Shown here: one piece after another, positions 9,891 through 16,972 of the stretch
Position numbering within the stretch: the stretch's first letter is position 1
Layout of the letters: each line of letters begins with the position of its first letter
Assembly (NCBI GenBank): GCA_021798915.1
Contig: JAJZBM010000027.1
Location: 1 to 35,244 of the forward strand
DNA: 35,244 nt
Source: Pseudomonadota bacterium
GTDB taxonomy: Bacteria > Pseudomonadota > Alphaproteobacteria > Acetobacterales > Acetobacteraceae
Direction: 5' to 3'
Notes under the pieces: generated by a model
Seen by the model: only the letters and a program-made list of their open reading frames with translations
Database searches by the model: none
What the model was told of the DNA's origin: nothing
Translations under genes and position numbers: made by a program

Positions 9891-11185
9891 GCCCCCCCCC
9901 GCGCGGTTTGCGCCGCGGCGTCCTGCCAGGCGGCACGGGCCGGCGGCGCGAGACGGTGCACGAGCACGGCGCCGAGGATGAACAATGCGAGCGGAATCAG
10001 CCATTGCCAGGGATCGGTTGGCGTGACGGTAAGGCCGAACAGCCGTCCGGCCTTCGCCCCGCCGCGCACCGCTTGCAGCCGATAGGCGAGTTCGGCGAGC
10101 CCGACCGTCCCGGCGAGCGTCAGAAGCATTGCCGGCGCGAGCGCGAGATAGGGGCCGAGCAGCCGCGCCCCGCGGCCGGCGCGCAAAATCGGCGCGTGGC
10201 TTTGCACGATCCCGGAAATCCCTCCCGGCGCCCAGAGCACCATGACGATGAAGATCAGCCCGGAATAGAGCTGCCAGGCATCGGTCACGGTGCCGAGCGC
10301 GACCTGCAACAGGGTCACCAGCACCGCGCCGATCACCGGGCCGGAAAATGTCCCGACGCCGCCGATATAGGTCATCAGCAAAACCGCGCCCGACGCCGCC
10401 GAGCCGATATTGGAGACCGTCATGATCTCGTCATTCAGCGCCTGCATCCCGCCCGCGACACCGGCGAAGATCCCGGCGAGCAGGAAGGTCAGAAAGCGGA
10501 TACGTGCCGGGTCGTAGCCGAGAAAATCGACCCGCAGCGGATTATCGCGGACGGCATTGCCGAGCCGCCCGAGCGGTGTCCGCGTCACCCCCCACATCAG
10601 CGCCGCCGCGATTACGGCCCAGGCCGCGAGCACGTAATAGATCTGCAGCGCCGAGCCGAAATCGAAGCCGAACAGCGCAACGCCGCCGGAGCGATCGCCC
10701 GAAACCCCTTCCTCGCCACCGAACCATTGCGGGATCATCACCACCAGGGCGACGGCGAGTTCGGCGATGCCGAGCGTGATCATCGCGAACGAAGTGCCCT
10801 CGCGCCGCGTCGCGAGCCAGCCGGCGGGCAGCGCCGCCAGCCCGCCCCCGAGCGCGCCGGCAAGCGGCAGAATCACCACCGGCAGCACCAGGCCGGCATC
10901 GACCAGCTTCAGAAGATGCATGGTCGCGAAGCCACCGAGGCCGAAAAACACCGCATGCCCGAAATCGAGCATCCCGCCCTGGCCGAGCAGCATGTTGAAG
11001 GACAGCGCGAAGACGATGGCGATCGCCATGCGACAGAGCAGCGACAGACCGAAGCCGCTGGCCATGAGATGCGGCGCAATCAGGGCGATCACGATCGCGA
11101 TGCCCCAGGAAAGAATGGCGCCGCGCCCGCTCCATCGCGCTGGCCGGACGGAGACGGAGGCCGGCAACTGGGTTTCTCCCGGCAT
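9887..11185 (-). CDS. livM: ABC importer permease, LivM-type with long C-terminus
   Basis: This 432-aa inner-membrane permease has many hydrophobic segments. The core (about residues 25-330) contains GQGGMLDFGHAVFFGLGGF, the usual LivM motif region. The last 100 residues or so add two further membrane segments, LLGPYLALAPAMLLTLAG and DPWQWLIPLALFILGAVLV, with an odd linker between them (RLQAVRGGAKAGRLFGL). Most LivM proteins are roughly 300-360 aa, so this tail is an extension; some alphaproteobacterial homologues have one too. It lies 1 bp after livH and overlaps livG by 4 bp, which points to co-translation. Confidence 0.9.
   Translation of the reverse strand: MPGETQLPASVSVRPARWSGRGAILSWGIAIVIALIAPHLMASGFGLSLLCRMAIAIVFALSFNMLLGQGGMLDFGHAVFFGLGGFATMHLLKLVDAGLVLPVVILPLAGALGGGLAALPAGWLATRREGTSFAMITLGIAELAVALVVMIPQWFGGEEGVSGDRSGGVALFGFDFGSALQIYYVLAAWAVIAAALMWGVTRTPLGRLGNAVRDNPLRVDFLGYDPARIRFLTFLLAGIFAGVAGGMQALNDEIMTVSNIGSAASGAVLLMTYIGGVGTFSGPVIGAVLVTLLQVALGTVTDAWQLYSGLIFIVMVLWAPGGISGIVQSHAPILRAGRGARLLGPYLALAPAMLLTLAGTVGLAELAYRLQAVRGGAKAGRLFGLTVTPTDPWQWLIPLALFILGAVLVHRLAPPARAAWQDAAAQTARGGA
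9892..9900 (-). repeat. G9 homopolymer at the livM/livG junction
   Basis: Nine consecutive C on the plus strand (G9 on the coding strand) lie in the last codons of livM, one base before the livG ATG. The tract encodes the Arg-Gly-Gly-Ala tail of LivM. Mononucleotide runs of this length are prone to slippage, and a one-base change would shift the LivM stop and uncouple the ATGA overlap with livG. It could also be a sequencing-sensitive site. Confidence 0.7.
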
Positions 11186-11186
11186 C

Positions 11187-12125
11187 TCAGTCCGCCCGCG
11201 CGCCCATCAGCCCGCGCGGATTGAGCGCGAGCATGAGGACCAGCAGGAGATAGGGCACCGCCGGCGCGGCATGGGCGATGGTGAGTTGCCCGAGCGCGCC
11301 ATGCGGGTCGAGCGGCAGGCCGATCCGCCCGAGCACGGTGCCGAGCGGCGCATCCAGCGTCACCGAGGCGGTCTGGATGAAGCCGATCACGAGCGAGGCG
11401 ATCAGGGCGCCGGGGATCGAGCCCAGCCCCCCCATGATGACGACGGCGAAAACGATCGGCCCGAGCGACTCGGCCATACCGGGCGTCGTCGTGAAGACAT
11501 TGCCGCCGATGACCCCGGCGAGCCCGGCGAGCGCGCAACCGGCGCCGAACACCAGGGTGAACACGCGCGGCACGTTATGGCCGAGCATCGCCACCATTTC
11601 GGGATGGGTGAGGGCGGCGCGGATGACGAGGCCGAGCCGGGTGCGCGCGAGCGCGGCGTAGAGCCCGGCGAAGATCGCGACCGAGACCGCCATCATGAAC
11701 AGCCGATAGGCTTGATACTGGATTCCGCCCAGCGCGAAGGCAGGAACATCGAGCGCCGCCGGCACGCGATAAGGCACCGCCGTTCGCCCCCAGACCAGCG
11801 GCACGACCTCACCGATGACGAAGGCGAGGCCAACGGTGAATAGAAGTTCGGCGAGCTTGCCGTGGTGATGCACGGCGCGCAGCCCATAGCGTTCGACCGC
11901 GACGCCGAGCACGCCGACCAGGAGCGGGGCGATCACCAGCGCCGGCCAGAAGCCGATCCCGACGCTGACCGTATAGGCGAAATAGGCGCCGAGCATGTAG
12001 AAGCTCGCATGGGCGAAGTTCAAAACACCCATCATGCCGACGATCAGCGTGAGCCCGCTCGAAAGCATGAACAAGAGCAGCCCATACACCAAGCCATTGA
12101 GCAGAATAAGAAGAATTTCCTGCAT
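11187..12125 (-). CDS. livH: ABC importer permease, LivH-type
   Basis: This 312-aa inner-membrane permease partners LivM. It opens with a hydrophobic helix (ILLILLNGLVYGLLLFMLS) and carries GMMGVLNFAHASFYMLGAY, the typical LivH segment. A further motif, GGLGSIPGALIASLVIGF, matches the cytoplasmic loop that contacts the ATPases. A GTG one codon upstream of the chosen ATG at 12125 is equally possible; no strong Shine-Dalgarno separates them. It follows the binding-protein gene by 30 bp and precedes livM by 1 bp. Confidence 0.9.
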   Translation of the reverse strand: MQEILLILLNGLVYGLLLFMLSSGLTLIVGMMGVLNFAHASFYMLGAYFAYTVSVGIGFWPALVIAPLLVGVLGVAVERYGLRAVHHHGKLAELLFTVGLAFVIGEVVPLVWGRTAVPYRVPAALDVPAFALGGIQYQAYRLFMMAVSVAIFAGLYAALARTRLGLVIRAALTHPEMVAMLGHNVPRVFTLVFGAGCALAGLAGVIGGNVFTTTPGMAESLGPIVFAVVIMGGLGSIPGALIASLVIGFIQTASVTLDAPLGTVLGRIGLPLDPHGALGQLTIAHAAPAVPYLLLVLMLALNPRGLMGARAD

Positions 12126-12155
12126 CACCCCGCCCGCCGGCGCCGCCCGCGCCGC

Positions 12156-13391
12156 TCAGCCCGGCGCTTTCATCGCGCAGGTGGTGGGCAGACGGGTCTC
12201 CTCGGCGTCGAAACGCTTGATGGTTTTGAAGCCAAGCGGCACGCCCGGGAACATATGCGGCATATCCGGCGCCAGGATCGAGACATACATCGGTTGCAGC
12301 AATTGATGATTGTCGGCGCGGATTTCCTCGGCGCCGAGCGGCGTCTGGAATTTCATTCCGGCCAGGGCCTTCCCGACCTTCAGCGGGTCTGAGCTATCGA
12401 CTTTCTTCATCGCCGCGGCCAGCGTGTCGATCATGTCGACGACCCGCCAGTAATAGAAATTCTCATTGTATTTGGCTTTGAACTCGGCCGCCATGCGGTC
12501 GATCTCGGGGGCATCGACGTTCTCATGCCACTCGCTGATCTGGGCGTCACCCTTGCCGGCCATGCCGACCGCCTGCACGGTTTCGCGGGCGCCGAGATAA
12601 TAGGTGAAGAAGGTCGCGGGAAAGCCGGTATCGGCGGCGGCCTTGACGAGCAGGGTGAGATCGGTGCCCCAGGCACCGGTGACCACCGCATCCGCGCCGG
12701 CGGCGCGCATTTTGGCGATATAGGGCGTGAAATCGGTCACTTTGCCGAGCGGCACGCGCTCGGTGCCGACGATCTGGAGATCAGGGCGTTTGCCGCCGAT
12801 CATCGCGATCGCGGCTTTTTCCACCGACTGGCCGAAGGAATAATCCTGGTTGAAAACATAGACTTTGTGGATATTGGGGCTGGCGACGATATAATCGGCG
12901 AGCGCCTTCATCTTCATGTCGCTGTCGGCATCGAAGCGGAAATGCCACCAATTGCATTTCTCGTTGGTGAGCGCCGGATCGACGGCGGCATAATTGAGAT
13001 AGAGCACCGCGTGGTCCGGATCGCGGCGGTTGTTTTTCGCGGTCGCGTCCGATAGCGCGAAGGCGACCGAGGAGCCATTGCCCTGGGTGATGTAGTGGAT
13101 GCCGTCATCGACCGCCTTGCGGAACATGGTTAGCGATTTTTCCGGGCTCACCTCGTTATCCATCACCACCAGTTCGAAGGTGCGGTTGCCGGCGGCGTGG
13201 GCAGCGTTGACGCGGTCGATCGCGAAGCGGAAATGCTGCTCGCCGAGCCGGCCGGTGGAGGCGAAGGGCCCGCTCATCGGGTCGATATAGGCGATGCGGA
13301 CCACCTCATCGGCGCGCGCGGTCATCGCCTTCCCGGCAAACAAGGCGCCCGCCGCGACGGTGCCGAGCACAACGGCTTTGGTAAAATTCAT
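12156..13391 (-). CDS. livK: Periplasmic substrate-binding protein, LivK-type
   Basis: This 411-aa periplasmic binding protein (peripla_BP_6 type) is the first gene of the operon. ATG 13391 is chosen because GGGAGGTGGAG immediately precedes it and it gives a clean Sec signal peptide (MNFTKAVVLGTVAAGALFAG) with ARA-DE cleavage near residue 27. The mature protein begins EVVRIAYIDPMSGPFASTG, the usual start of the family. A longer in-frame opening upstream to 13460 lacks signal-peptide logic. The ligand cannot be told from the sequence. The downstream pim-like enzymes suggest a dicarboxylate, fatty or aromatic acid rather than leucine. Confidence 0.9.
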   Translation of the reverse strand: MNFTKAVVLGTVAAGALFAGKAMTARADEVVRIAYIDPMSGPFASTGRLGEQHFRFAIDRVNAAHAAGNRTFELVVMDNEVSPEKSLTMFRKAVDDGIHYITQGNGSSVAFALSDATAKNNRRDPDHAVLYLNYAAVDPALTNEKCNWWHFRFDADSDMKMKALADYIVASPNIHKVYVFNQDYSFGQSVEKAAIAMIGGKRPDLQIVGTERVPLGKVTDFTPYIAKMRAAGADAVVTGAWGTDLTLLVKAAADTGFPATFFTYYLGARETVQAVGMAGKGDAQISEWHENVDAPEIDRMAAEFKAKYNENFYYWRVVDMIDTLAAAMKKVDSSDPLKVGKALAGMKFQTPLGAEEIRADNHQLLQPMYVSILAPDMPHMFPGVPLGFKTIKRFDAEETRLPTTCAMKAPG

Positions 13392-13517
13392 CTCCACCTC
13401 CCTCGTCATTTCTGTTCGTTCGTTGTTTTCAGCCGGCAGCTCGCCGATCGGCCTTGTCAATGAAGCGCCAGCGATCTTCTATGGAGAGACTTTGTCACCG
13501 GCCAAGGAGGCCTGTCA
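13392..13517. promoter_or_regulatory. Divergent control region between livK and leader ORF
   Basis: This 126-bp gap separates the minus-strand operon from the plus-strand leader ORF and oxygenase gene, so it should contain both promoters. The 10-mer TGTCAATGAA occurs twice in direct orientation, at 13455-13464 and at 13513-13522, 58 bp apart. On the minus strand each copy contains TTGACA, a perfect -35 hexamer, but I see no convincing -10 at the right distance. The repeats could be operator sites. Other than these I see no clear signal. Confidence 0.4.
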
Positions 13518-13607
13518 ATGAACGGTTCTTCACGTATAGGGGAGGAAGATAACGTGATGTGCGATACAATGCCGCAGCGCGTGGCGAAAGCCGGTGCCCG
13601 CCGATGA
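13518..13607 (+). CDS. Putative 29-aa leader peptide
   Basis: This short ORF (MNGSSRIGEEDNVMCDTMPQ, then RVAKAGARR and stop) has a textbook ribosome-binding site, AAGGAGG at 13504-13510, 7 bp before its ATG. Its TGA at 13605-13607 overlaps the ATG of the downstream flavin oxidoreductase at 13604, giving ATGA. The downstream gene has no good Shine-Dalgarno of its own, so its translation probably depends on ribosomes finishing this ORF. A second SD (GGAGGA at 13541) lies inside it, ahead of GTG-ATG at 13554-13559. No homology is recognised. It could be a cis-acting leader only. Confidence 0.45.
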   Translation: MNGSSRIGEEDNVMCDTMPQRVAKAGARR

Positions 13608-14563
13608 GTTTACCCCCTCCGCTTCGCGCGCCGCTCGCGCTCCCGGCGATCGCCGCGCCGCTGTTCATCATCTCCAATCCCGATCTCGTCATCGCCGAGT
13701 GCAAATCCGGCGTCATCGGCGCCTTCCCCTCGCTCAATGCGCGCCCGGCGGAGATGCTCGGAACCTGGCTCACCCGGATCAAGGCCGAACTCGCCGCCCA
13801 TGACGCGGCCGAACCGGAAGTGAAGGCGGCGCCGTTCGCGGTCAATCTCATCGTCCACCGTTCCAATGACCGGCTCGAGCATGATCTCGCGCTTTGCGTC
13901 GAGCATCGGGTGCCGGTGGTGATCACCTCGCTCGGCGCGCGGGCGGAGGTCAACGACGCCATCCACAGCTATGGCGGCGTCGTGCTGCACGACGTCATCA
14001 CCAACGCGTTTGCGAAAAAGGCGATCGAGAAGGGCGCGGACGGTCTGATCGCGGTTGCCGCCGGCGCCGGCGGCCATGCCGGACGAATGTCACCGTTCGC
14101 CCTGGTGCAGGAAATCCGCGCCTGGTTTTCCGGCCCGCTCGCGCTCTCGGGGGCGATCGCGACCGGCGATGGCGTGCTCGGCGCCCAGGCGATGGGCGCC
14201 GATTTCGCCTATATCGGCTCCGCTTTCATCGCGACCGAGGAAGCCAACGCAGCCAGCGCCTATAAGGCGGCGATCGTCGCCGGCGCCGCCGAGGACATCG
14301 TCTATACCAATCTCTTCACTGGTGTACATGGCAATTATCTTCGCGCCAGCATCGTCAATGCCGGGCTCGACCCCGATCATCTGCCCGAATCGGATCCCTC
14401 GAAAATGAATTTCGCGTCCGATCGCACCAAGGCGTGGCGGGATATCTGGGGCTCCGGCCAGGGAATCGGCGCGGTGCATGAGGTGGTGCCGGCGGCGGCG
14501 CTGATCGCGCGCTTGCGGCGCGAATACGTGGCGGCGCGGGCACGGCTCTGCGCGCGTTCTTGA
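13604..14563 (+). CDS. Nitronate monooxygenase / 2-nitropropane dioxygenase family
   Basis: This 319-aa FMN-dependent TIM-barrel protein oxidises alkyl nitronates such as propionate 3-nitronate, or acts as an NAD(P)H:flavin oxidoreductase. ATG 13604 gives MSLPPPLRAPLALPAIAAPL, the usual N-terminus of the family, and longer in-frame starts add unrelated sequence. The FMN-site segments GAGGHAGRMSPFALV and SGAIATGDGVLGAQAMGADF are visible, as is the family motif FIISNPDLVIAECKSG. It is divergent from the livK operon and overlaps the leader ORF by 4 bp. Its link to the operon, if any, is unknown. Confidence 0.9.
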   Translation: MSLPPPLRAPLALPAIAAPLFIISNPDLVIAECKSGVIGAFPSLNARPAEMLGTWLTRIKAELAAHDAAEPEVKAAPFAVNLIVHRSNDRLEHDLALCVEHRVPVVITSLGARAEVNDAIHSYGGVVLHDVITNAFAKKAIEKGADGLIAVAAGAGGHAGRMSPFALVQEIRAWFSGPLALSGAIATGDGVLGAQAMGADFAYIGSAFIATEEANAASAYKAAIVAGAAEDIVYTNLFTGVHGNYLRASIVNAGLDPDHLPESDPSKMNFASDRTKAWRDIWGSGQGIGAVHEVVPAAALIARLRREYVAARARLCARS

Positions 14564-14591
14564 GGCGTGGGCCGAAGGCGTGGGGTGGCGG

Positions 14592-14663
14592 TGCCGGGTG
14601 AGGGATTTGAACCCCCGGCCTTCGGTTTACAAAACCGCTGCACTACCGCTGTGCTAACCCGGC
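14592..14663 (-). tRNA. tRNA-Thr (anticodon TGT)
   Basis: The minus strand folds into a full cloverleaf of 72 nt: acceptor GCCGGGT/ACCCGGC with discriminator A, D-stem GCAC/GTGC, anticodon loop TTTGTAA flanked by CGGT/ACCG, and a T-arm with loop TTCAAAT. The anticodon TGT reads ACA (Thr). The outermost anticodon-stem pair is a G-A mismatch. CCA is not encoded; the next bases are CCG. Confidence 0.95.
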
Positions 14664-14807
14664 AAAGCACGGATTTGGCGTTTCCCGGCGCACGACAACC
14701 CGCTCGCCCTACCGTCTTTGGCACATTTTAACCGACGAACGGCGCCCTCGGCAAATGCGCGGCCAGGACCGAGCGCGCGGGCACCCTCGCACAAGCCTGG
14801 CCGCACC

Positions 14808-14905
14808 ATGCAGCGAGATGGACGGAGTTTTGATCACCGGACGCTGAAAGCCATTCGGCGGATGGCGACTGCGCGGGTGCGCGAGGACGAGCGCCGGGGC
14901 TGGCT
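14808..14905 (+). pseudogene. IS630-family transposase fragment
   Basis: The reading frame MQRDGRSFDHRTLKAIRRMA followed by TARVRE resembles the N-terminal helix-turn-helix start of IS630-type transposases (DGRSLDH-TLEAIR-MAVERVREGE). The resemblance stops after about 30 residues, and the frame runs out at 14987 with unrelated sequence. No catalytic DDE region follows. I read it as a decayed remnant. The call is from remembered family pattern, not alignment. Confidence 0.5.
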
Positions 14906-15053
14906 TGCTGGCCGTCTCTGTTCCCAGCCCTCACCTTCGCATGCCCATTCCCGGAGCTGGCCCGGGCTCGTTGTCCGGTTTTGGTGACGGAGCGGGCTTG
15001 GGGGCCGGGGGCGTAGTTGGAAATGCGCTGTTCTGTCGTGATAGGCGGAGCGG

Positions 15054-15275
15054 ATGATGACGACGAAGACGAAACGGAAGACCGACGCGGCGCGCGCCTT
15101 TGACCCGAGAGTGGGTCAGGACGCGGATTGCTCCTGCGCTGGCCGTTCCTGGGGCCGCGCCGGATGGTGGCGCTGCTCGCGGCCGAGGGCTTCCGGGTCA
15201 ACCGCAAGCGGCTGATGCGGCTGATGGGGGTCGTGCCTCTGGGCTCGCGGCCGCGGACGAGCAAGCCCGGCGCCG
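15054..15275 (+). pseudogene. Deleted IS3-family transposase remnant (orfA start joined to orfB piece)
   Basis: Two pieces of an IS3-type element are joined. At 15054 the frame MMTTKTKRKTDAAR resembles the start of IS3 orfA proteins (MKTTKRKTDAAFKAK). From about 15140, in another frame, PFLGPRRMVALLAAEGFRV continues to NRKRLMRLMG and PRTSKPG, which matches the HTH_21 segment of IS3 orfB just before the DDE domain. Everything between them and the whole catalytic core is missing. At 15441-15454 GGGGGGACAGTTCA looks like an IS3-type terminal inverted repeat (reverse complement TGAACTGTCCCCCC). No matching left end is visible. The 14664-15645 interval otherwise holds no gene that I can support. 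Confidence 0.55.
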
Positions 15276-15599
15276 ATGGCTGTGGAGATGACGCCCGCCC
15301 GGAGGGCGCGCTTGGACGACGCCAGCGCGTCGCCCACATGCCCACAGCAGCCACAACCGCAGCAAAAGGCAGCTTAGTTTCCATGGAGGTCAGGACGGCG
15401 CCACTTCCAACTCGATTTCTCCGGCCCATGGTCCTCATCAGGGGGGACAGTTCACCTCCGATTGCCGCGGCGGAATGCGGTTGTGATTGACAAACGCGCC
15501 GGAGTCTGCGCGAGATACGCTGCGATCGCCGTTTGGCTTCTCTTGCTGCGCTTCCGTCTCCGGGTGCCTTCAAGACGTTCAACCAGCCCGATTGCCTCG

Positions 15600-15621
15600 C
15601 GCCCCGCGCTGTTGCGGGGCG
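15600..15621 (+). promoter_or_regulatory. Hairpin in the 5' leader of the first cold-shock gene
   Basis: A perfect 8-bp stem (CGCCCCGC / GCGGGGCG) with loop GCTGTT lies 24 bp before the csp start codon. Cold-shock genes commonly have structured leaders that change fold with temperature. This hairpin may be such an element, or a terminator of an upstream transcript, although it has no U-tract. Confidence 0.4.
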
Positions 15622-15645
15622 GCATAGACGGAGAGTGAGAGAGAG

Positions 15646-15849
15646 ATGGCTACCGGTACTGTCAAATGGTTCAATGCCACCAAGGGCTTCGGTTTCATCG
15701 TGCCGCAGGATGGCGGCAAGGATGTCTTCGTGCATATCACCGCGGTTCAGGCGGCTGGTCTGCGCGGCCTGAACGAAGGCCAGAAAGTGACCTATGAGGT
15801 CGTGATGGAGCGCGGCAAGGCCGCGGCCACCAACCTCCGCGTCGCCTGA
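15646..15849 (+). CDS. Cold-shock protein, CspA family (copy 1)
   Basis: This 67-aa single OB-fold nucleic-acid chaperone binds single-stranded RNA and DNA and keeps mRNA open. RNP1 is KGFGFI and RNP2 is DVFVHI, both intact. The start [18 protein letters not shown] is standard, with purine-rich GGAGAGTGAGAGAGAG before the ATG. A second copy of the same length lies 226 bp downstream. The two share most residues, so this is a local duplication. The hairpin upstream suggests post-transcriptional control. Confidence 0.96.
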   Translation: MATGTVKWFNATKGFGFIVPQDGGKDVFVHITAVQAAGLRGLNEGQKVTYEVVMERGKAAATNLRVA

Positions 15850-15906
15850 AGCGATTTTCGTTCGCGGTCAAGCCTGTCCTTGTCTTGTCCTCGAAAAGGC
15901 AGCAAT

Positions 15907-15949
15907 CCAGGCGTGGCGGGTCGAACCTGTCGCGCCTGGAGCGTTTTCG
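15907..15949 (+). terminator. Probable terminator after the first cold-shock gene
   Basis: CCAGGCG at 15907-15913 pairs exactly with CGCCTGG at 15933-15939, with a 19-nt loop. It is followed by AGCGTTTTCGT. The long loop and short T-run make it a moderate candidate. If it works, the two cold-shock genes are mostly transcribed separately. Confidence 0.45.
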
Positions 15950-16075
15950 TCTCGTGCGCCGGCCGGGTACACGGCCAGACACGCGACATCACCGAGCGAA
16001 AGTGGCCCGTGATACCCGCCGGCTCAGAGCGTGGGCTTTCGTTCAGTGATGTCAAAGATTGAAGGGAGCGCGTGG

Positions 16076-16279
16076 ATGCCAACCGGTACGGTGAAATGGT
16101 TCAATGCCACCAAGGGTTATGGGTTCATCATGCCCCAGGATGGCGGCAAGGATGTTTTCGTGCACATCACCGCGGTGCATGAGGCCGGCCTGCAAGGCCT
16201 GAATGACGGCCAGAAACTGTCCTTCGAGATCACCATGGAACGCGGCAAATCCGCGGCGACCCAGCTCAAACTGATCTGA
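16076..16279 (+). CDS. Cold-shock protein, CspA family (copy 2)
   Basis: This is a 67-aa paralogue of the protein at 15646-15849. The ATG at 16076 is chosen because AGGGAG lies 7 bp upstream and [18 protein letters not shown] starts the OB fold; the in-frame opening at 16031 only adds 15 unrelated residues. RNP1 is KGYGFI and RNP2 is DVFVHI. Differences from copy 1 cluster in the middle and C-terminal part ([20 protein letters not shown]). A Csp pair can provide one constitutive and one inducible form, but the sequence does not say which is which. Confidence 0.95.
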   Translation: MPTGTVKWFNATKGYGFIMPQDGGKDVFVHITAVHEAGLQGLNDGQKLSFEITMERGKSAATQLKLI

Positions 16280-16305
16280 GCGCCGACCCGTTTCTCCACC
16301 CGGGC

Positions 16306-16324
16306 GGCCGGCTCGGCGCCGGCC
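16306..16324 (+). terminator. GC-rich hairpin after the second cold-shock gene
   Basis: GGCCGGC and GCCGGCC pair perfectly over 7 bp around loop TCGGC, 26 bp past the stop codon. The stem can extend with a one-base bulge. No T-run follows, so termination is an inference from position. Confidence 0.4.
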
Positions 16325-16480
16325 CGCCATGTCTATCCGCCTGAGCCGATTCTTCTGACCGTAAGGTGAAGAGCGCGCGGATGGACATATCCTGACCGAT
16401 CTGGCAAAGCTTTTTGCGCGGATCTGTGGGCGTGGTCGAAGTCGTGTGCGCGCCCATACGGGGAAGGAAGAGTTTCACCG

Positions 16481-16957
16481 ATGCCGGATGTCGTCAGGAA
16501 ACCAGCCGTGCCCCCTCTCATCGTCGTCTGTCAGGGCTGCGCGTTCTGGTTTTCTTTTGGCAAGGAGGCCGGAAGCTGCCGCCGCTTTGCCCCGCCGCCG
16601 AGCCAGCATGCCGATGATACCGGCTTCTGGCCAGAAACGCTGGCGACCAATTCCTGCGGCGAGGGGGTCGCCAAAACCGATCCCGACGCGCCGGCGGCCG
16701 TGCCCTGCGGGGACTGCGCCTACTGGCATCGATACAACCCCGACCAGGGGGTCATCCCGCTCCGGCGCGCCGATCTCCCGGCGGATTGGTGGCAATCGGC
16801 GGGATTTTGCATCCGTCGTGCGCCGCGCGCGGAATATCAATGGCAATGGCGCACCGTCACCCGAGCCCATTGGCGCGTGACCCACGTCACCGATCATTGC
16901 GGTGAGGGCGCGCGGCGCGTAGCATCCCGGCCCGAGAAAGAGAACGACCCCGGCTGA
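16481..16957 (+). CDS. Cysteine-rich protein of unknown function, duplicated domain (copy 1)
   Basis: I do not recognise this 158-aa protein. It has two halves, each with four cysteines. Half 1 has C17-x2-C20, C33 and C59 within CQGCAFWF, SQHADDTGFWPET and SCGEG. Half 2 has C76-x2-C79, C110 and C140 within CGDCAYW, GFCIRRAP and HCGEG. The pattern suggests two small metal sites (zinc or iron-sulfur). Signal peptide and membrane segments are absent, so it should be cytoplasmic. AAGGAAG lies about 10 bp before the ATG. A paralogue follows after 15 bp and a bd-type oxidase operon after that, so a redox or oxidase-related role is possible but only inferred. Confidence 0.8.
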   Translation: MPDVVRKPAVPPLIVVCQGCAFWFSFGKEAGSCRRFAPPPSQHADDTGFWPETLATNSCGEGVAKTDPDAPAAVPCGDCAYWHRYNPDQGVIPLRRADLPADWWQSAGFCIRRAPRAEYQWQWRTVTRAHWRVTHVTDHCGEGARRVASRPEKENDPG

Positions 16958-16972
16958 CCGAGGTATCACACC

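Noticed and set aside
14592-15460. Integrated genomic island anchored at tRNA-Thr
   Set aside because: No integrase and no duplicated tRNA end are visible; only IS remnants are present.
14728-15735. 335-codon minus-strand open frame
   Set aside because: It covers the decayed IS region and the start of a csp gene, with a low-complexity Ser/Arg/Pro-rich translation and no domain. It is a GC-bias shadow.
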